Source: Rhexocercosporidium sp. MPI-PUGE-AT-0058 (Eukaryota > Ascomycota > Leotiomycetes > Helotiales). From it: a DNA stretch of 64,000 bases. Below the pieces are notes generated by a model that was not told the DNA's origin, ran no database searches, and saw only the letters and a list, made by a program, of their open reading frames with translations. The position numbers were made by a program, and so were the translations under genes. The stretch covers positions 2,108,001-2,172,000 of the forward strand of contig JAGTJL010000012.1 of NCBI GenBank assembly GCA_020746875.1, read 5' to 3'. Below are positions 1 to 12,398 of this stretch, piece after piece (the stretch's first letter is position 1; each line of letters starts with the position of its first letter).

Positions 1-539
1 ACTTAATACTTTTCCAGTTCTTTCTCCTTTATTAAATACTTAAAGCTCACGAAAGCAATCCCTTTGTTATAATAAATTTAATTTCAGCCTTTTCTTTAAA
101 TAATTAAATTCCTTTTAATTATAATAAGCGCATTTAGACTCTTTAATATTAAGCGTTTAAATCCTTTTATGTCTTTTATAAGATATAAAATTCAGTAGAT
201 TTTACGTTATTAATTATTCTTAATTTTCTCGACGCTAAACCAAAACTTTTATTATTAAATAATTTAAGAGTATAATAAAATAAAGAAACTATTAAATATA
301 ACTTTTAGGCTTAGGCGAAGTAAGACGAAGATACTCGCGACCTTATAGAGAAAGGCCTTAAGCCGAGCGTATTACTACCGGTAAAAGTTATAATTAAGAA
401 TATAACTTTAATATATATTATTCTCATAAAGGAATACGTAAAGAAGCTCGTATAATAGACGAAAAAGGCTCGAGTTTATAAGGCAGTTTATAAGTAGATT
501 CAAAAGACAGTTAATCCTTCTATTTATTAAGAAGTAATT

Positions 540-3500
540 AGAGAATATAAAAATAAATAAGCTCGTATAGAAAAGAAGCAGTTAATTAAAATAATAAACG
601 GAGACTTTTAATTAAAGTTATAGATTCTTTAATTATTTCTCTAGATTTTTAAGAAAAATTACGCCTCTTCGAAAACAAATACTCGCACGCTAATATAATT
701 TATTTATAAAAAGAAGCTCGCTATTATTAAGGTAAGGCGAGTTAATCTTAAGAAGTGGCTTTAAAAATAAAGAGCGGCTTATTAAAATGCTCTTTTATAC
801 GACTTACTGGACGTTAAAGGACCGCTAGTAATATTTAATTTTATTAAGGCGGTATAAAAGAAGTTTATACCGGAATAGACGCGCGAATGATATTTTAAAT
901 TATTAAGAAATAATGCTCTCGGGGTAATAAATTAATACTTTTTATTTAATTACGTTAACTAGTTATTTACTTTTAATAAGGAATTACTTATAGCCTTTAA
1001 ATAATAAAAGATAGTAAGCTTATATATTATTTTTAAAGGAAAATCAAATGCTCTCGTAATCCCGTCGGCTTAACGAAACCAGTCGCTAAACACGCGAGTA
1101 AATACTTACTTATATAAATACTGCTTTTACCGCTATAAGGCTATTAATTATCATAAACTGCGGTATTATTACGACGGCTCGACGGCGAGTAATCTTAAGA
1201 ACTTACTATTAATAAAAGAAATTAAGAAGACTCGACTCCGATTAGAAAACGATTTCCTTAACTTCTGCCGAGAAATCGCTAAACTTAATAAAAATATATT
1301 ATTAATAGCGTAATCAGCTTCCGGACCGCTTTTCGGTAATTTCTTTTTTATTTAATTATTAATAACTCTTGTGATTTTAAAACTAATTATTTTAATAAAA
1401 GCAAAATACTTTAAAAACATTTAGGCTTGCCTTATAAGCTTTAAATTTCTCGACGAAGCTTTCGCTACTACGGGGGTATACGCTATTATAAATATAAATC
1501 GTTATCCGCTCGTAAAAAGCACCTTACTCGATAATAGAGCTATTATTTATTTAATAAATTCAGAAGCTCTTTTCGTCTCTAAAAGCTTTATTAAATCTAT
1601 TACGGACGATAATATTAAGGCCGGAACGTTAAGCCTAATAATTAAAGGCCGCGGTACTTAAGTTTTTAAAAGTATTCTTTACGGCTTTAACGGACCGAAT
1701 ATAGGCGATTTAACCCTTTCGAACGTCGCTATTATTAAAGGCTTTAATATTAATATTATTTCAGAAGCTCGCTTTTTATAAGTAAGAGTTTAATATAATA
1801 GTTTAGATTATATTTTACGCATAAGAACAGCTAAAGACAGTTTAGTTTTGAAGTAATTATAGCGATAGTTTAACTTAACTTTCTTTAAATATAAGCTTTT
1901 TAATTATTTTTCGGTTTCTCTAATTACTCGCCGTATTTTAACTCGCCTAAATTATAGCTTTTTAATATTTCTAATGCTAAAAAAAAGTATTTACTAAGGC
2001 TTTCAGTTAAATAAATAATATTTAAAGCTACGAGTCGATAAAGCCTACTTATGGCATTTATATATAAATTACTTAAAAAAGAAAGCTTTAAAAAACCTAG
2101 TAAAAAATGCGCGTAATGTCGAGATTTAAGGCTTAACTCGGTTAAAATATAAATATTATGCGGTATTTATAATATAGTAAATAATAAGTCGTCGTCAATT
2201 AGAAAAAGCAGCTACTTATTCTTTTTATCGTATTTTTTAAGATTTATTCGACTTTTTAATAAGATTTGACGGGAATAACTGGCTTTTATTAATTAAAAAC
2301 GAATATAATAGGAAATTCTACAAGCGGCTTTTAAAAACCAAAGGGTTAATCACCGTCTTAAATACTTTTAAACCGTTTAAGGCGTAAATAAGACGCTAAT
2401 TCAGGCTTTCGGTTTATAAAATACGCCAAGATAACGACACCTTAATTATAAGAATTAATAAATTAACTAAGTATAAAAAGTAGTATAAGAAAAGTAATAT
2501 TAATATTAAATCTATCCCTTTATATATATACTAACCTAATAAAAGAGCTAAGCGCGTAAATAAAGAAATAATTAATAAATTAATTAAAATACGCCTCTTT
2601 ATTAATTTACCTTAGGCGCTTTAGACGGAATTAATAATGGCGGCAATTATTCTTTATAATATAAGTCTATTTACTTATAAAAGCTTTAAGAGTCTGAACA
2701 AAGTATTCCAAGCTTAATTTAAGCAATATTTTCGGTATTACGATCTTAAACTCACGCTAAAGCTAATAACCGATTTACGGCTTAATTAAAGTAATTTATA
2801 TACGTATGACTATAAAGCTTATTTTATAATTAAAGACTGAGAAGCTTTCTGCCAAAAGAAAGCTTTTAAAGTCAACCCGCGAGTGTATTTTAATTACTTA
2901 ATTAAATACGTCTTATTTAATATTTATAAAATTTAAATGCTTTAATTATAATATATAATAATGATTTAAAATGTTATTTTTAACGAAACTTTCTTTTATT
3001 TAGGCTCTTTAAATATAAAAAGAGCGGTCGGCTAATCGCGCTTAATATTAAAGGATTTTACGGAAATATTAAAAGAAAAAGAAGGAGATTAAAACGCTAG
3101 TTTTATTATAATTAACCGATTGAGCGCATTTAATATATTAAAATTAAAAATACCGTTTATTATTTTAAACGGAGAATAATTAAGTAAAGTAATGAGCGCT
3201 ATAAAAGTTAATAAACTTATGAGCTCGGAGGTATTAAAACCTTTAGTTAAGCTTTTAAGTTCAAAGATAAAGCCATTTGCTCCCCCTTTAACTGAGTTAA
3301 TAAAAGTAAATACGCTACTTTTAATTAATTTAATAACTCTTGATTTTATTTAATTGCTTATTAATAAGAACTCGGGAGTAATTTAATTAAGAAAGAATAT
3401 TAGACTTCTTATTTATAAGTACTTTAATTAGATCTTAAAACGAGCTAATACTTTAGGATAGTTAACGTCTAAAAGCGTAATTAAAAAAAGTATTTTACGT

Positions 3501-5660
3501 AATATATTAAACTTCTAAAATAATATAAGCTTTAAGCAGAAGTCGATATTATAAATTATAATTTATTTTAAAAAGCTATATAATTAAGAGCGCGATTTTA
3601 AGCGTTAGAGAATACTTAAAGAAAGTATCGGCTTTAAGTAATTAAAAACTTTATTTTAAGTAATTAAATATAAAAAGTATCCGCAATTATTAAAATTAAA
3701 AGAAAATAAAAAGTCAGGTTTACGCTTATTACTCTCGGCTTTAATTAAATTAAATTCCGGCTTATTTAAACTTTTTAAGAAAAAAAGAGTAAAAGACTAA
3801 GTAATTAATAAAAGTCGAAAGACTCGAATTAATAATAAAGTAACAAAACCGAATCGAAGCGTTTATATAATAATTATTAAAAAGTTAATTATAAAATTAT
3901 TATAACCGTTAAACAACCGCGAGTACTTAAAAGATTTTCTAAGGATTTTCTGACTTAATTAAAAACTAATGCAAAGAGACGGAAAAGACTTAAGCGTAAT
4001 TCACGCTATTATATTAACGTTTGTGCTTAAAAATATCGAAATTCGACAATTAATTAAATTCTTACGGATTTATTAATCACAAATGCCTAAGGACTTATTA
4101 AATTAGAAAAACCTTAAGGACTACTCGTTAAAAGAGCACTTCCGAGCCGACGCTATTAAAGAGATTATTAACCTTAAGTCGCGCAACTATTAAAAAGTCG
4201 TTAAATATACTTTTATTACCGAGTAACTAATTCTTTTAAAATAAGTATTTCACGCTAAAGTCGATTCGTTAAAGTATTTAACCTGCTATTACTCTTAAGT
4301 CGTTATAAAAGGAGACTTACAGCTTAAAACGTTAATTTTATTAATTTATATAACTACTTTAATTACTCGCTCTTTTAGAACCGCTATAGTTATTATAATT
4401 TAATTTAATTTAAAAATAATTTAATTTAATATAATAAATGCTTTTATTAACGCTAAACGAAATAAGACAAGTGCTCGCGTATATTATTATTTATTAAACG
4501 GTTTTAAATAAGACGGAAAAGTAATAAAAGTTAATCGCGTACTTTACGGACTTAAGGACTTACCGGCGCTATAATACGGTGACTTTACTTATACTTTGAT
4601 AATTTTAAGGTTGATTACTTATAAAGAAAAGCCTTATATATTTATAAACGAGTAACGTATAGTATTTATAATATTTTATATCGATAATATTTAAATGCTT
4701 TATTATACTTTAGCTTTTAAAGACGCCAAACTAATTACCGACGGCTTAAATATAATATATAAGCTTATTAAAGGAAAGTAAACGGAGTAGTTCTTAAGCG
4801 TTTATATTATTAAAGATTAATTAACGAAGACTATCTCTTTAATATACGACATTTATATTTAAAAAGTTACTCTTCGATTTGAATTAATAAATAAAAATTA
4901 CTTAAGTATACTATTACTTTAAGTCGAGTTATTAAAGAATTAAGAATAGGCTACTTTAGCTTAAATTAAGGAATTTTAAGAGAAGGTTAGATTAATGCTT
5001 TATATTATAATTATATTACGCGCAAACGTCGCTTTTATTATTTTAAGGCTTTTTTACTTTTTAATTAATCCTTCCTAAGAGTACTTAATTACAGTTAATT
5101 AAATAATTCGTTACTTTTTCGGCACTCGTTTCTTAGTAATCACTTATAGCTATAAACTACGCAACTCCTATTTTATAATAATATTAAATGCTTCTTTTAC
5201 GGATAATATTAAAATAAGACGATCTTTTAATAAATATATTTTTATATTTTTTAAAGGTTTAATCTTTTAAAAAGTAGCTTTATAAAATATAATTACTACG
5301 TTTATAATATAAATAAAGCTTCTTAAAGTTAAACGCACCGGCAAAGAACTTATAACACTTCAGCGATTCTTTTAAGAATTACGCCTTAATATAGAAATAG
5401 CTTAGATAATTTTCTATAATAATTAATAGACGATTTAGTTAATTATTAAAAAAAATTAGCGTATTTTTATTAAATTATACCACGTTAATATTTAAAATAT
5501 ATAATTACGCTAAGAGTTTTAAAAAGGCACTTTTAGAATAGAATATCTTTTTATAGATTATATGCCGGCTAATAGACTTATTAAAAACTTTTTTCGGCAG
5601 AAATTTAAAGCATTTATTACTTTTATTAACTTAGTGAATATTTATACTTAACTAGAGTAA
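540..5660 (+). mobile_element. Ty1/Copia retrotransposon relic (RIP-degraded)
   Basis: Copia-order pol domains can be followed on the + strand despite dozens of stops. A gag-like segment lies at about 750-1300. An aspartic-protease-like segment at about 1490-1800 retains a D-x-x-A-like core. A gag-pre-integrase motif LWH...KALKNL lies at about 2048-2110. An integrase core at about 2230-2660 shows WLLLIK, KIRQDND and LYN-type motifs. Reverse transcriptase at about 4330-4720 shows VLYGLKDLP and a degraded YVDD box. RNase H lies at about 5090-5640, with a tail resembling the Copia end motif 'MPADxLTK...RQKF'. Integrase before RT places it in Copia, not Gypsy. It cannot encode protein. LTRs were not identified; the 5' LTR may lie partly outside the window. 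Confidence 0.85.
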
Positions 5661-5949
5661 CTCTTATAAAAGACTTACTTTAAAGTAATCTTTTATATAT
5701 ATTCTTTACTTTTCATTTATTCTTAAAGTAATTATATAATAAGCTTATCTTTTAATTAAAGAGCTTTATTTATATTATTATATATTCTTTTATAAATTTC
5801 TTTTTTATAAATTTCTATTTATAATTTTATCTTATTGAAAATCAATTAAGCTCAGGGATATAAATTATTATATTTTAAAAAGTTAATTACTCTTAATAAT
5901 TCTTTAATTTAAAAGTAAACGTAAGCTTTAATTTCTAAAATATAAAAAA

Positions 5950-7060
5950 ATACTTAAAAAATAAGAAGTTCTTAAGCCTTAAAAAACAAAAGAATAACTT
6001 ATTTATTAAAAGAAAGAAAGCTTAAAACCTCCCGAATTAATTCGCTTAAAGCATTAATTATTATATTAACTAGCTCCTTAATGCGAGTAGCTTAAGCCTC
6101 TTACTTAAGAGTAAAAATAACTTTACGAGCAAATATAACTTAAAAGGCTAAAACGCTAAGACCTGGGCTATAAGCGCGAGCAGCTCCGGCAGTAGCCTCG
6201 GTAGCAGTAGCTTTAGCAGTAGCAATAGTAGCAAGATAATTAATTACTCTCTCACTACTCTTCTTAACGAAGAGAACACCTACAGCGGCAGTAATCTTCT
6301 TTTTAATAATATAAATATAAGTTATAAAAGCAGTTAAAGGCTCTTTTTCTTTTTTTAAGAAATTAATTAAATTAATTTAATTTTTTAAAAATAAAGCGAG
6401 TAATTCACCGTTTTCTTTATTATTATTATCTTTATTATTATCTCCGAATCTACTAGTAGCTCTTAAAGTAACTCTATTACTAAAACTAATAGCAGCGCCA
6501 GTAATAGTAGCTTTATTAATATTACTACTCTTAAGGGCGGCACAGACCGGGATTCTTAATTGCTTTAACTTTTAAAAAAATTAATAATAAATTAAAAAGC
6601 GAGAAAAAAGCAACTAAATCGACTTACCTTTTTATTAACTTTATTTTCTAACGTATTATAATATATAAGAAAAGGAGCTTAAGTAATAATAAAAACAATT
6701 ACGTACTTATAGCCGGACAAGTAAGCAAAGTAATAAGCACCTTTTCTAATAGTATCGTAATATTAACCGTTACTTTTTATTTAAAAGGCGCTATTAATAT
6801 AACTTAGACAGATTATTATATAAGTACCTACTAACTGCTTTAAAGCCTAAGGAGCAATAGCGGCACGGCGAGGAACGGGGGCGGGGACGAAAGCAGTTAA
6901 TAATCGTGCTTTAGCAACGACTTTCTTCTTATTATTAATAATAGCCTTAATCTATTATAAGTTAGCGGTTATTTTCTAATTAATTAATTCTTAATTAAGT
7001 CGATCTCCGATTAGTAGATCGAAACTAATAAATCGAAAATCGAGCTACTTACCTTGCTTT
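5950..7060 (-). pseudogene. Unassigned RIP-degraded coding relic
   Basis: Read on the minus strand, this stretch has several stop-poor segments. One, around 6640-6960, is rich in Lys, Ala and Tyr (for example AYYFAYLSGYKYVIVF). Another, around 6060-6340, is Ala/Thr-rich. GTAAGT...TAG segments that look like introns separate them, at about 7052 down to 6955 and about 6628 down to 6615. I do not recognise the family, and it does not look like pol of a known transposon. It could be a RIP-mutated duplicate of a host gene, or an accessory gene of a repeat. Confidence that it once coded is moderate; any function is unknown. Confidence 0.35.
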
Positions 7061-7499
7061 AGCGAGTAAATCGTCGTTTTATTATAACGATTCTGGCGGA
7101 GCGCTTAGAGACACCTATAATATCGAAGGGAGCAATTAATTAATTAAGTAATAAATCGAGAGCAGTCGATTTATGAGTTATCGAGTGTTTATAAGTTCAG
7201 GTTTAGTGAGAAAATCGTTAATTTATATAATTAAGTTATTTGCTTAATTACTGTATATAAGTGAATTTATTTACTTAATTCTTTCTTATTATTTACTCTT
7301 GTTTAATACAGCTAATTATAATAGTAATAGCTTACTATTATTAATTACTTAAGGGGTGTATTATATAAATACGGGCAGCTACTCTCTTAGTACTGCACGT
7401 GACCTAATTAAGTTTTGCTATTATAGACCGCTTTTAGGAGAATAATTATTTTCTCTTAATGCTTAAAGCTTTTAGAATAATAATTAATCACTTTAATTC

Positions 7500-8760
7500 A
7501 ATTATAACTGCTTATAATGCTTTGATCCACTTCTACACCACAAGACTTCTAACAATAACTACAAGCTCTCCGTTAGCAATTTACCGACGAGCTTGCTCAT
7601 AGAGACTCCTAAATCAATGCTCTTTCTTTAACAATTACTTCTTTATAAAGCTCTTTAACCTTAATTTAGAATTAAGTCCGAAACTAATCCGAAACCCCTA
7701 AAAAGCTCAAGCGTTAACTCCCGGACCCTCCGAAATTTAACGGCACACAACTATATTACGACACTTAGCTAGCGCAGCTTTAGCTGGTGCTCGGCGTCAA
7801 TAGTAAAGCAATTGAAGATGCGCAAGCTTAATTCGCGTTTGTTTACCTACGATTAGATTTTGGACCGGCTGCCCTTTACTTAAAGCTCCTGAAACATGCA
7901 AACTTCACGAATACGTATAATTATTACTTAATCTTAAATTAACTTAATAGGCATAACAGAGTCGAAAATAAGGTTTAGCGAGCTAAGGCAAAACTCTATA
8001 AACTAGCTCAAACCGGCAGTTTCCACGGGTTCTTGATTTCCTTTAAAGTGACGCTCGGCGAAGCAAGAGGATAAAATTAAGACAATGAGAGGAAAATCGA
8101 CACGTTACGGCCATGCCTTTCCGACTACCTTAAACGCAAGCTTTAAGAGCATGACGTAGCTGGTACGACTCCTTTAAAGTATTTTAAATTCGTCTCTCTT
8201 TGTAAAAGATACGCATCGCAGTCAACTTTCCTCCTTACGGCTATACATGCTCTCGGTAACTCCTCTGGAACGGCTCCGACTCAGCATCGCTCTTTGTACG
8301 ACCCTCAAAAGGCCGACAAAATAAACCTTTCCGCTATTAACGCTATTAACGTAGCCTCTCGCTCCTCTTCTTCGTCAAGTATTAATCGCTCCCGCTGCTT
8401 CCGATGCGGATCGATTGATCATTACGTCTCTATTTGTCCTGTACCGCACGACCAGATTCTCCGGCTCAAATACACTTAATTCAGCTTACCTCTCAGAATG
8501 CGGTCCGATTTTAGCCAACTCAAATTAATCGCATGGTTTCTAACCCTACACGGTCACGCCTACCGGTCCATAAGCAACGTCAGCCCATAGGTAACGTAGC
8601 TTTACAATTGAAAGAGCTAGAACGAGAAGTTAATATTATAGGAATCGATACTATACTTAATACTTTATTAAAGTATAAGTACGATAATAGAATTAATTTA
8701 AAAGAAAAGTAGGAAAGGTAAAAAGCACGAGGACGAGCTTCGATTTCCTAAGGGAATAGT
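7500..8760 (+). mobile_element. Retrotransposon gag fragment with zinc knuckle
   Basis: This patch is less AT-biased than its flanks but still full of stops. A short open stretch at 8294-8479 contains a CCHC zinc knuckle, CFRCGSIDHYVSIC, with exact C-x2-C-x4-H-x4-C spacing, following a Ser-rich linker. This is typical of the end of retroelement Gag proteins that bind nucleic acid. No pol domain follows, because the next element on the + strand side is a transposase on the opposite strand. The fragment is therefore probably truncated by that insertion. The stretch is degraded and not expected to be expressed. Confidence 0.6.
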
Positions 8761-8904
8761 ATAACGATAAATATGCTTCGGCTAAGTCAAGGGTCCGGAA
8801 CAGGTCCGATCCCCCTCCGACTCCTTATATATATGCCTCCCTCTTGTATAGTAGCTCTGTAGTTTTTGTATTCTAAGTATTAAGTCTATCTTCACGTCTA
8901 AGGC

Positions 8905-10269
8905 TCTTGCGTCGTTACATTTACCGTCTAAATCAATACAATCTTGTAATCTTTGTGGCATCTTATTAACTTACTTATTAATCGTTTCTTACGTTAATCT
9001 AGCCTATCCCTCAAGCGCGAGCTCTCTTAATATCGGGAGATTAAAGTGAGGGTATTTTCGGATATATTACTTCGGAACTTATTAATAGTTCTCGATGAGA
9101 GCAAAATCAAGAGCTCTAGTACAATTCTTATAAGTCTTATACTTATTCTCTATCTTTTACGTTATAACGAGGTTACGTAAGCTATACCCGTGACTTAAGT
9201 CCCCGTCCTCTTTTAAGATAAAATTATTACTAGCGCGAATCCATAAGCTTACGTGTGGCTCTAAGATTTAGTCTCGATATGTCTTATAATTTATTTTTCC
9301 GTTAAAATTGCCGACGTCGTAAAAGATAATATCGCTTTTAAAGTTGTGACTAATAGCTGCTTAAGCGTAGAGTTTATAACTTAAGTTTAATTCTTCTTTT
9401 TTATTAAAATTGTCTTTACTTTTTTTAACTTTCTTAATCTTTTTTTCTATTTCTTAAATATAATTAGGATAGTCTCGTTCTCTCGGCTTCCTTAAAACAC
9501 GAAGTTTACCTTATAGACTAAAAGAGAAGTGTACTTTATTAGAGAATCGGACTTTATATTAGTCTTCGGCCTTTGGGTATTTTTTTAATATGTCTTCAGC
9601 CTACTTCTTCCTCCTCTTATAAACGTTCTTATTAAGGTACGACTTCCGGCAAGCTACGCAGTGACGCTATTTATATTGCTTAAGAGCTCGTTAAATAGTC
9701 TTCCCTGAGATAAGGTCTCTGTTCTTTCGTTTTACTCTAGATTTCTTCGCTAATATGTCTTAAGTTATCGTCCGTCCTTCAAAGCTACCGTTCCAAATCA
9801 ACTTTTTTAATTTATGTATATCACTCTTAATAAGGAGGGCTTTAGTACCGCGGGTTTCGTTATACGTAAGGTTATTATGCCAGCGTCGGATAGGAGTGTT
9901 AAGAATATTAAGGGAATCGGGGTTACCAAGTTCTTTGTATAGTCTTTTAATTATATTATATCCACGTGTCTTTAAGACTTCGTTTTCGTCGAATATCTCT
10001 TTCTTTATTATACGTGTCTTTTAAGGTTTTTTATTTTCTTAAATAATAAGGCGCTAGACGCTAGCCTTTGTCGGAGTATCGTAGTGTTTATATAAGTAGG
10101 TGCTATCCTCCTTAAGTTTACGACGCTTCACAGATTAAATCGTAGGTTCTAAGGGGTCGATTTGAGTAGGAGGAGTTGTAGGACGAACAGGGCCTGTTCA
10201 TTGATTACGACGAGGACTAGTCTTTACTATTATAGTAATGTTGAGTCCATTAGAAAGAGCGTGTTTCAT
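8905..10269 (-). mobile_element. Tc1/mariner-type transposase relic
   Basis: On the minus strand a DDE transposase can be followed for about 450 codons with many TAA/TAG stops. From N to C it shows a helix-turn-helix-like segment, then a 'VHFSF...RKPRERDYP' region where the first catalytic Asp is expected but Asn is read. Next comes an 'EDGDLSHG' box (second Asp), then an 'ALIENY' box (Glu), and a C-terminal 'ETINKxVNKMPxRLQ' tail typical of fungal Tc1/mariner elements. Terminal inverted repeats were not found by eye. The Asp-to-Asn change plus the stops make it inactive. Damage is lighter than in the Copia block, which suggests a different age or RIP history. Confidence 0.75.
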
Positions 10270-10793
10270 TTAGTATTTTGATAGTCTAGTTATTATTTTA
10301 ATGCGGGCGTCGCTACGGGGATCTGCTAATTACTCCCGCTTTTTTTGTCCACTGCGAGACAAGGTATTAGCATATGTGGCGATGGTGTCTAATATGGCGC
10401 GCTCTAGCCGCCACAATATTAAAAATAACTTTTTAACATCGTGAAAAACCTTCGTGAATCAATAATTTATTGTTTATAAAGTTTAAAGAGGAAAAAAGCT
10501 TAATAGTACTGTCGTGGTTGAAGGGGTCGTATTATATTATAATAAAGAGACTCTTCTTAACTCAGATAGGCGACGACAACGCGATTAAAATTTTAGAAAA
10601 TAATCAGTTAGGATTGTTCGGGAGAGGCATATAATGCTATTAAAACAAAAATATATCAGTATTTGAATATATTCGCAGATTTAGAATCGCTTGAATCCGG
10701 AGTACCTACAATGTGTCTCGTTACGGGGTGCGTCTCGCTACGCGGGGACAGACGTTATGTGATTTCAGATTTGCTTATTTCGTTTGACTCGAT
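10270..10793. other. Transposon/host transition, no gene
   Basis: Base composition shifts from AT-rich to normal. The only structure seen is an imperfect GC-rich tandem repeat at about 10,714-10,749, two copies beginning GTCTCG(T/C)TACG. Confidence 0.5.
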
Positions 10794-11219
10794 CTATAGA
10801 TTATTAAGAGTTTGAAGTTCTAAGTCGGCTTCTTTCAAGTCGTTCTGAATTTCCAAGGTATTCGCTTGTTCTACTTCTGCTGCAGCCTTCGCCTTCTCAG
10901 CCTCGACCCTCATGTGCTCAGCGAGTCTCATTTCTTTCGCTTCTGCCTTCTTAACAAGCAACTTAGCTCTCAGCATCCTCTTCCAAGCTCCAGCTTGCCT
11001 CGCTTTGATGACTAGCATGGAAGCTCTCCCTTGTGTTATGCTGCTACACTTGTTGCAGACGATTCCGATGGCCTGGCACCAGCCCTCGTCCTTCTCGAGG
11101 TACTTACTGTGTGTGTTGGAGGTTGCCCCAGCGTGCTGCGGGCACTCTGAGGGGCAATGTTTTGCAAATCTGTCAAAATTGACTTCGCAGATTGAGCAGT
11201 GTTGACGGATTATACACAT
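10794..11219 (-). CDS. Small Cys-rich coiled-coil protein
   Basis: Predicted 141 residues starting at an MCIIRQHCSIC motif. A longer open frame reaches 11,438, but the Met at 11,219 is preferred because the upstream part is low in conserved character and the Cys-rich start resembles a class of small fungal proteins beginning 'MC'. The N-terminal half carries clustered Cys/His (HC-x2-C, HC-x3-C-x2-H, WC-x6-C-x2-C), a possible metal-binding fold. The C-terminal half, from about residue 70, is a charged Ala/Glu/Lys-rich helix that looks coiled-coil. No signal peptide is seen. It is divergently arranged with the next small Cys-rich gene, next to the RIP block, so it is probably accessory. Function is unknown, and the family cannot be named from sequence alone. 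Confidence 0.5.
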   Translation of the reverse strand: MCIIRQHCSICEVNFDRFAKHCPSECPQHAGATSNTHSKYLEKDEGWCQAIGIVCNKCSSITQGRASMLVIKARQAGAWKRMLRAKLLVKKAEAKEMRLAEHMRVEAEKAKAAAEVEQANTLEIQNDLKEADLELQTLNNL

Positions 11220-11755
11220 GGTGCCTGTTGTGTCTAGGTATCGAGGTGCTGCGATATCTGATTTAATGCTAGTAAGCCGTCTCTTGGTGCTGTAGTGGAG
11301 TGGTGTAGGGGCAATAGAATCTGAGGCAGAAGAGAGTGGAGAGGGGCGGGGGGTTAAATGTAACGGACAAAGGTCCTGTTCTTCATTAGCATATAGACGC
11401 AATGGAAAGGGTCCAAAGAACTTCCAGCTACAAAGCATTGTCTGTCTGGTGCTTCCTCAATCATTATTTTAGAGTGTTGAAGTCCTTTGATGTGGAAAAT
11501 TTCCATTGTCCAAATGAGAAGTTCATTATCAAACTCGATTCAAAGAAGCTCAAGAACTTCATTGTTACACCCCAGCATTTAAATTATCATTTCCACCCCT
11601 CTGTCCAGTTTCCAATTCTCATCACTCCAACTACAACGCGCCCTCACCACCCACTCTCAACTAACACTGCATCCTCCAAATCCCTCCACTCAGACTCCAT
11701 GTCCATCCAAACCCCCTGCACAATCATCCTCTTCATCTACAACATCATTGCAAAC

Positions 11756-12001
11756 ATGTGTGAGTACCACTACACCAGACACAGCTGTAAGCACACCATC
11801 CAAGGCTCCATCACACCCTGTGCAGCAAAACTCCCTGGCGGCTGGCTACTTGCGAGCTCGTCGTGTAAAGAAGGCATGCATACGAAAGAGGTAGAAGAAA
11901 TGTGTCCGGCATGCGCGCGAGAGGAGATGGAGAAATCGAAGAGAGATCCGAACATCCTTTACTCATTTCCCGAGTTTAGAGGGATGGAATCGAGGCGGTG
12001 A
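11756..12001 (+). CDS. Small Cys-rich protein (81 aa)
   Basis: Predicted 81 residues. The frame is open upstream to 11,402, but the Met at 11,756 gives a start 'MCEYHYTRHSCKH' that matches the compact Cys/His style of small fungal 'MC' proteins. Another in-frame Met lies at 11,699. Cys residues fall at about positions 2, 11, 22, 37, 50 and 53, ending in a CPAC pair, followed by a charged tail. No signal peptide is evident from this start. It is divergent from the minus-strand Cys-rich gene about 540 bp away. The shared style suggests a related pair, though their sequences are not clearly alignable. Function is unknown. Confidence 0.5.
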   Translation: MCEYHYTRHSCKHTIQGSITPCAAKLPGGWLLASSSCKEGMHTKEVEEMCPACAREEMEKSKRDPNILYSFPEFRGMESRR

Positions 12002-12398
12002 GTTGGGTTGTGAGGATTAGAAAAGAAAGGGGTGTATATGGTTTGCTGGCAAGCTGAAGTTTAATGAAAGAGAAAAAGTCTCACTGCGAAATGTGTTTAA
12101 GTTCTATAGAAAAGTGTTCGAGTGACGTAAGTAGATAATGTGAAAGTAACCGACGCTATATTTCGAGTCCGCTAAAACAATCTAGAGGGGTCGAAGTGTG
12201 AACACCGAGGATCAACACCGATGGTTCACACGCACGTCATGAGGTGGCTATGTAGACAATATATTTAAAGAAACATCACTGCAGTAGTTGGAGCTAACGT
12301 AGAGGACAGATCCCAAGTCAATAATTCAATTTCGGAAAGTAACGAAACACTTAATGCCTAGAAATGCTCATTGGAAGGCACACAGAATTCACCCTGCC
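12002..12398. other. Intergenic
   Basis: Lies between the 3' ends of the 81-residue protein gene and the phospholipase D gene, which converge here. No gene, repeat or RNA was recognised. Confidence 0.5.

Larger units (their letters stand above)
1..7370. repeat. AT-rich RIP-mutated block
   Basis: The sequence is very AT-rich, dominated by TpA and AATT-type words, with CpA and TpG strikingly scarce, while short GC-bearing words such as CTCG and GCGA persist. All recognisable reading frames carry many TAA/TAG codons where CAA/CAG would be expected. This is the known signature of repeat-induced point mutation, which acts on repeats in Pezizomycotina. The block continues in milder form to about 10,750. 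No intact gene is seen in it. Flanking LTRs could not be matched by eye, so element borders are not given exactly. Confidence 0.9.

Noticed and set aside
1..300. Possible 5' LTR of the Copia relic
   Set aside because: No matching copy could be found by eye at 5,650-5,900.
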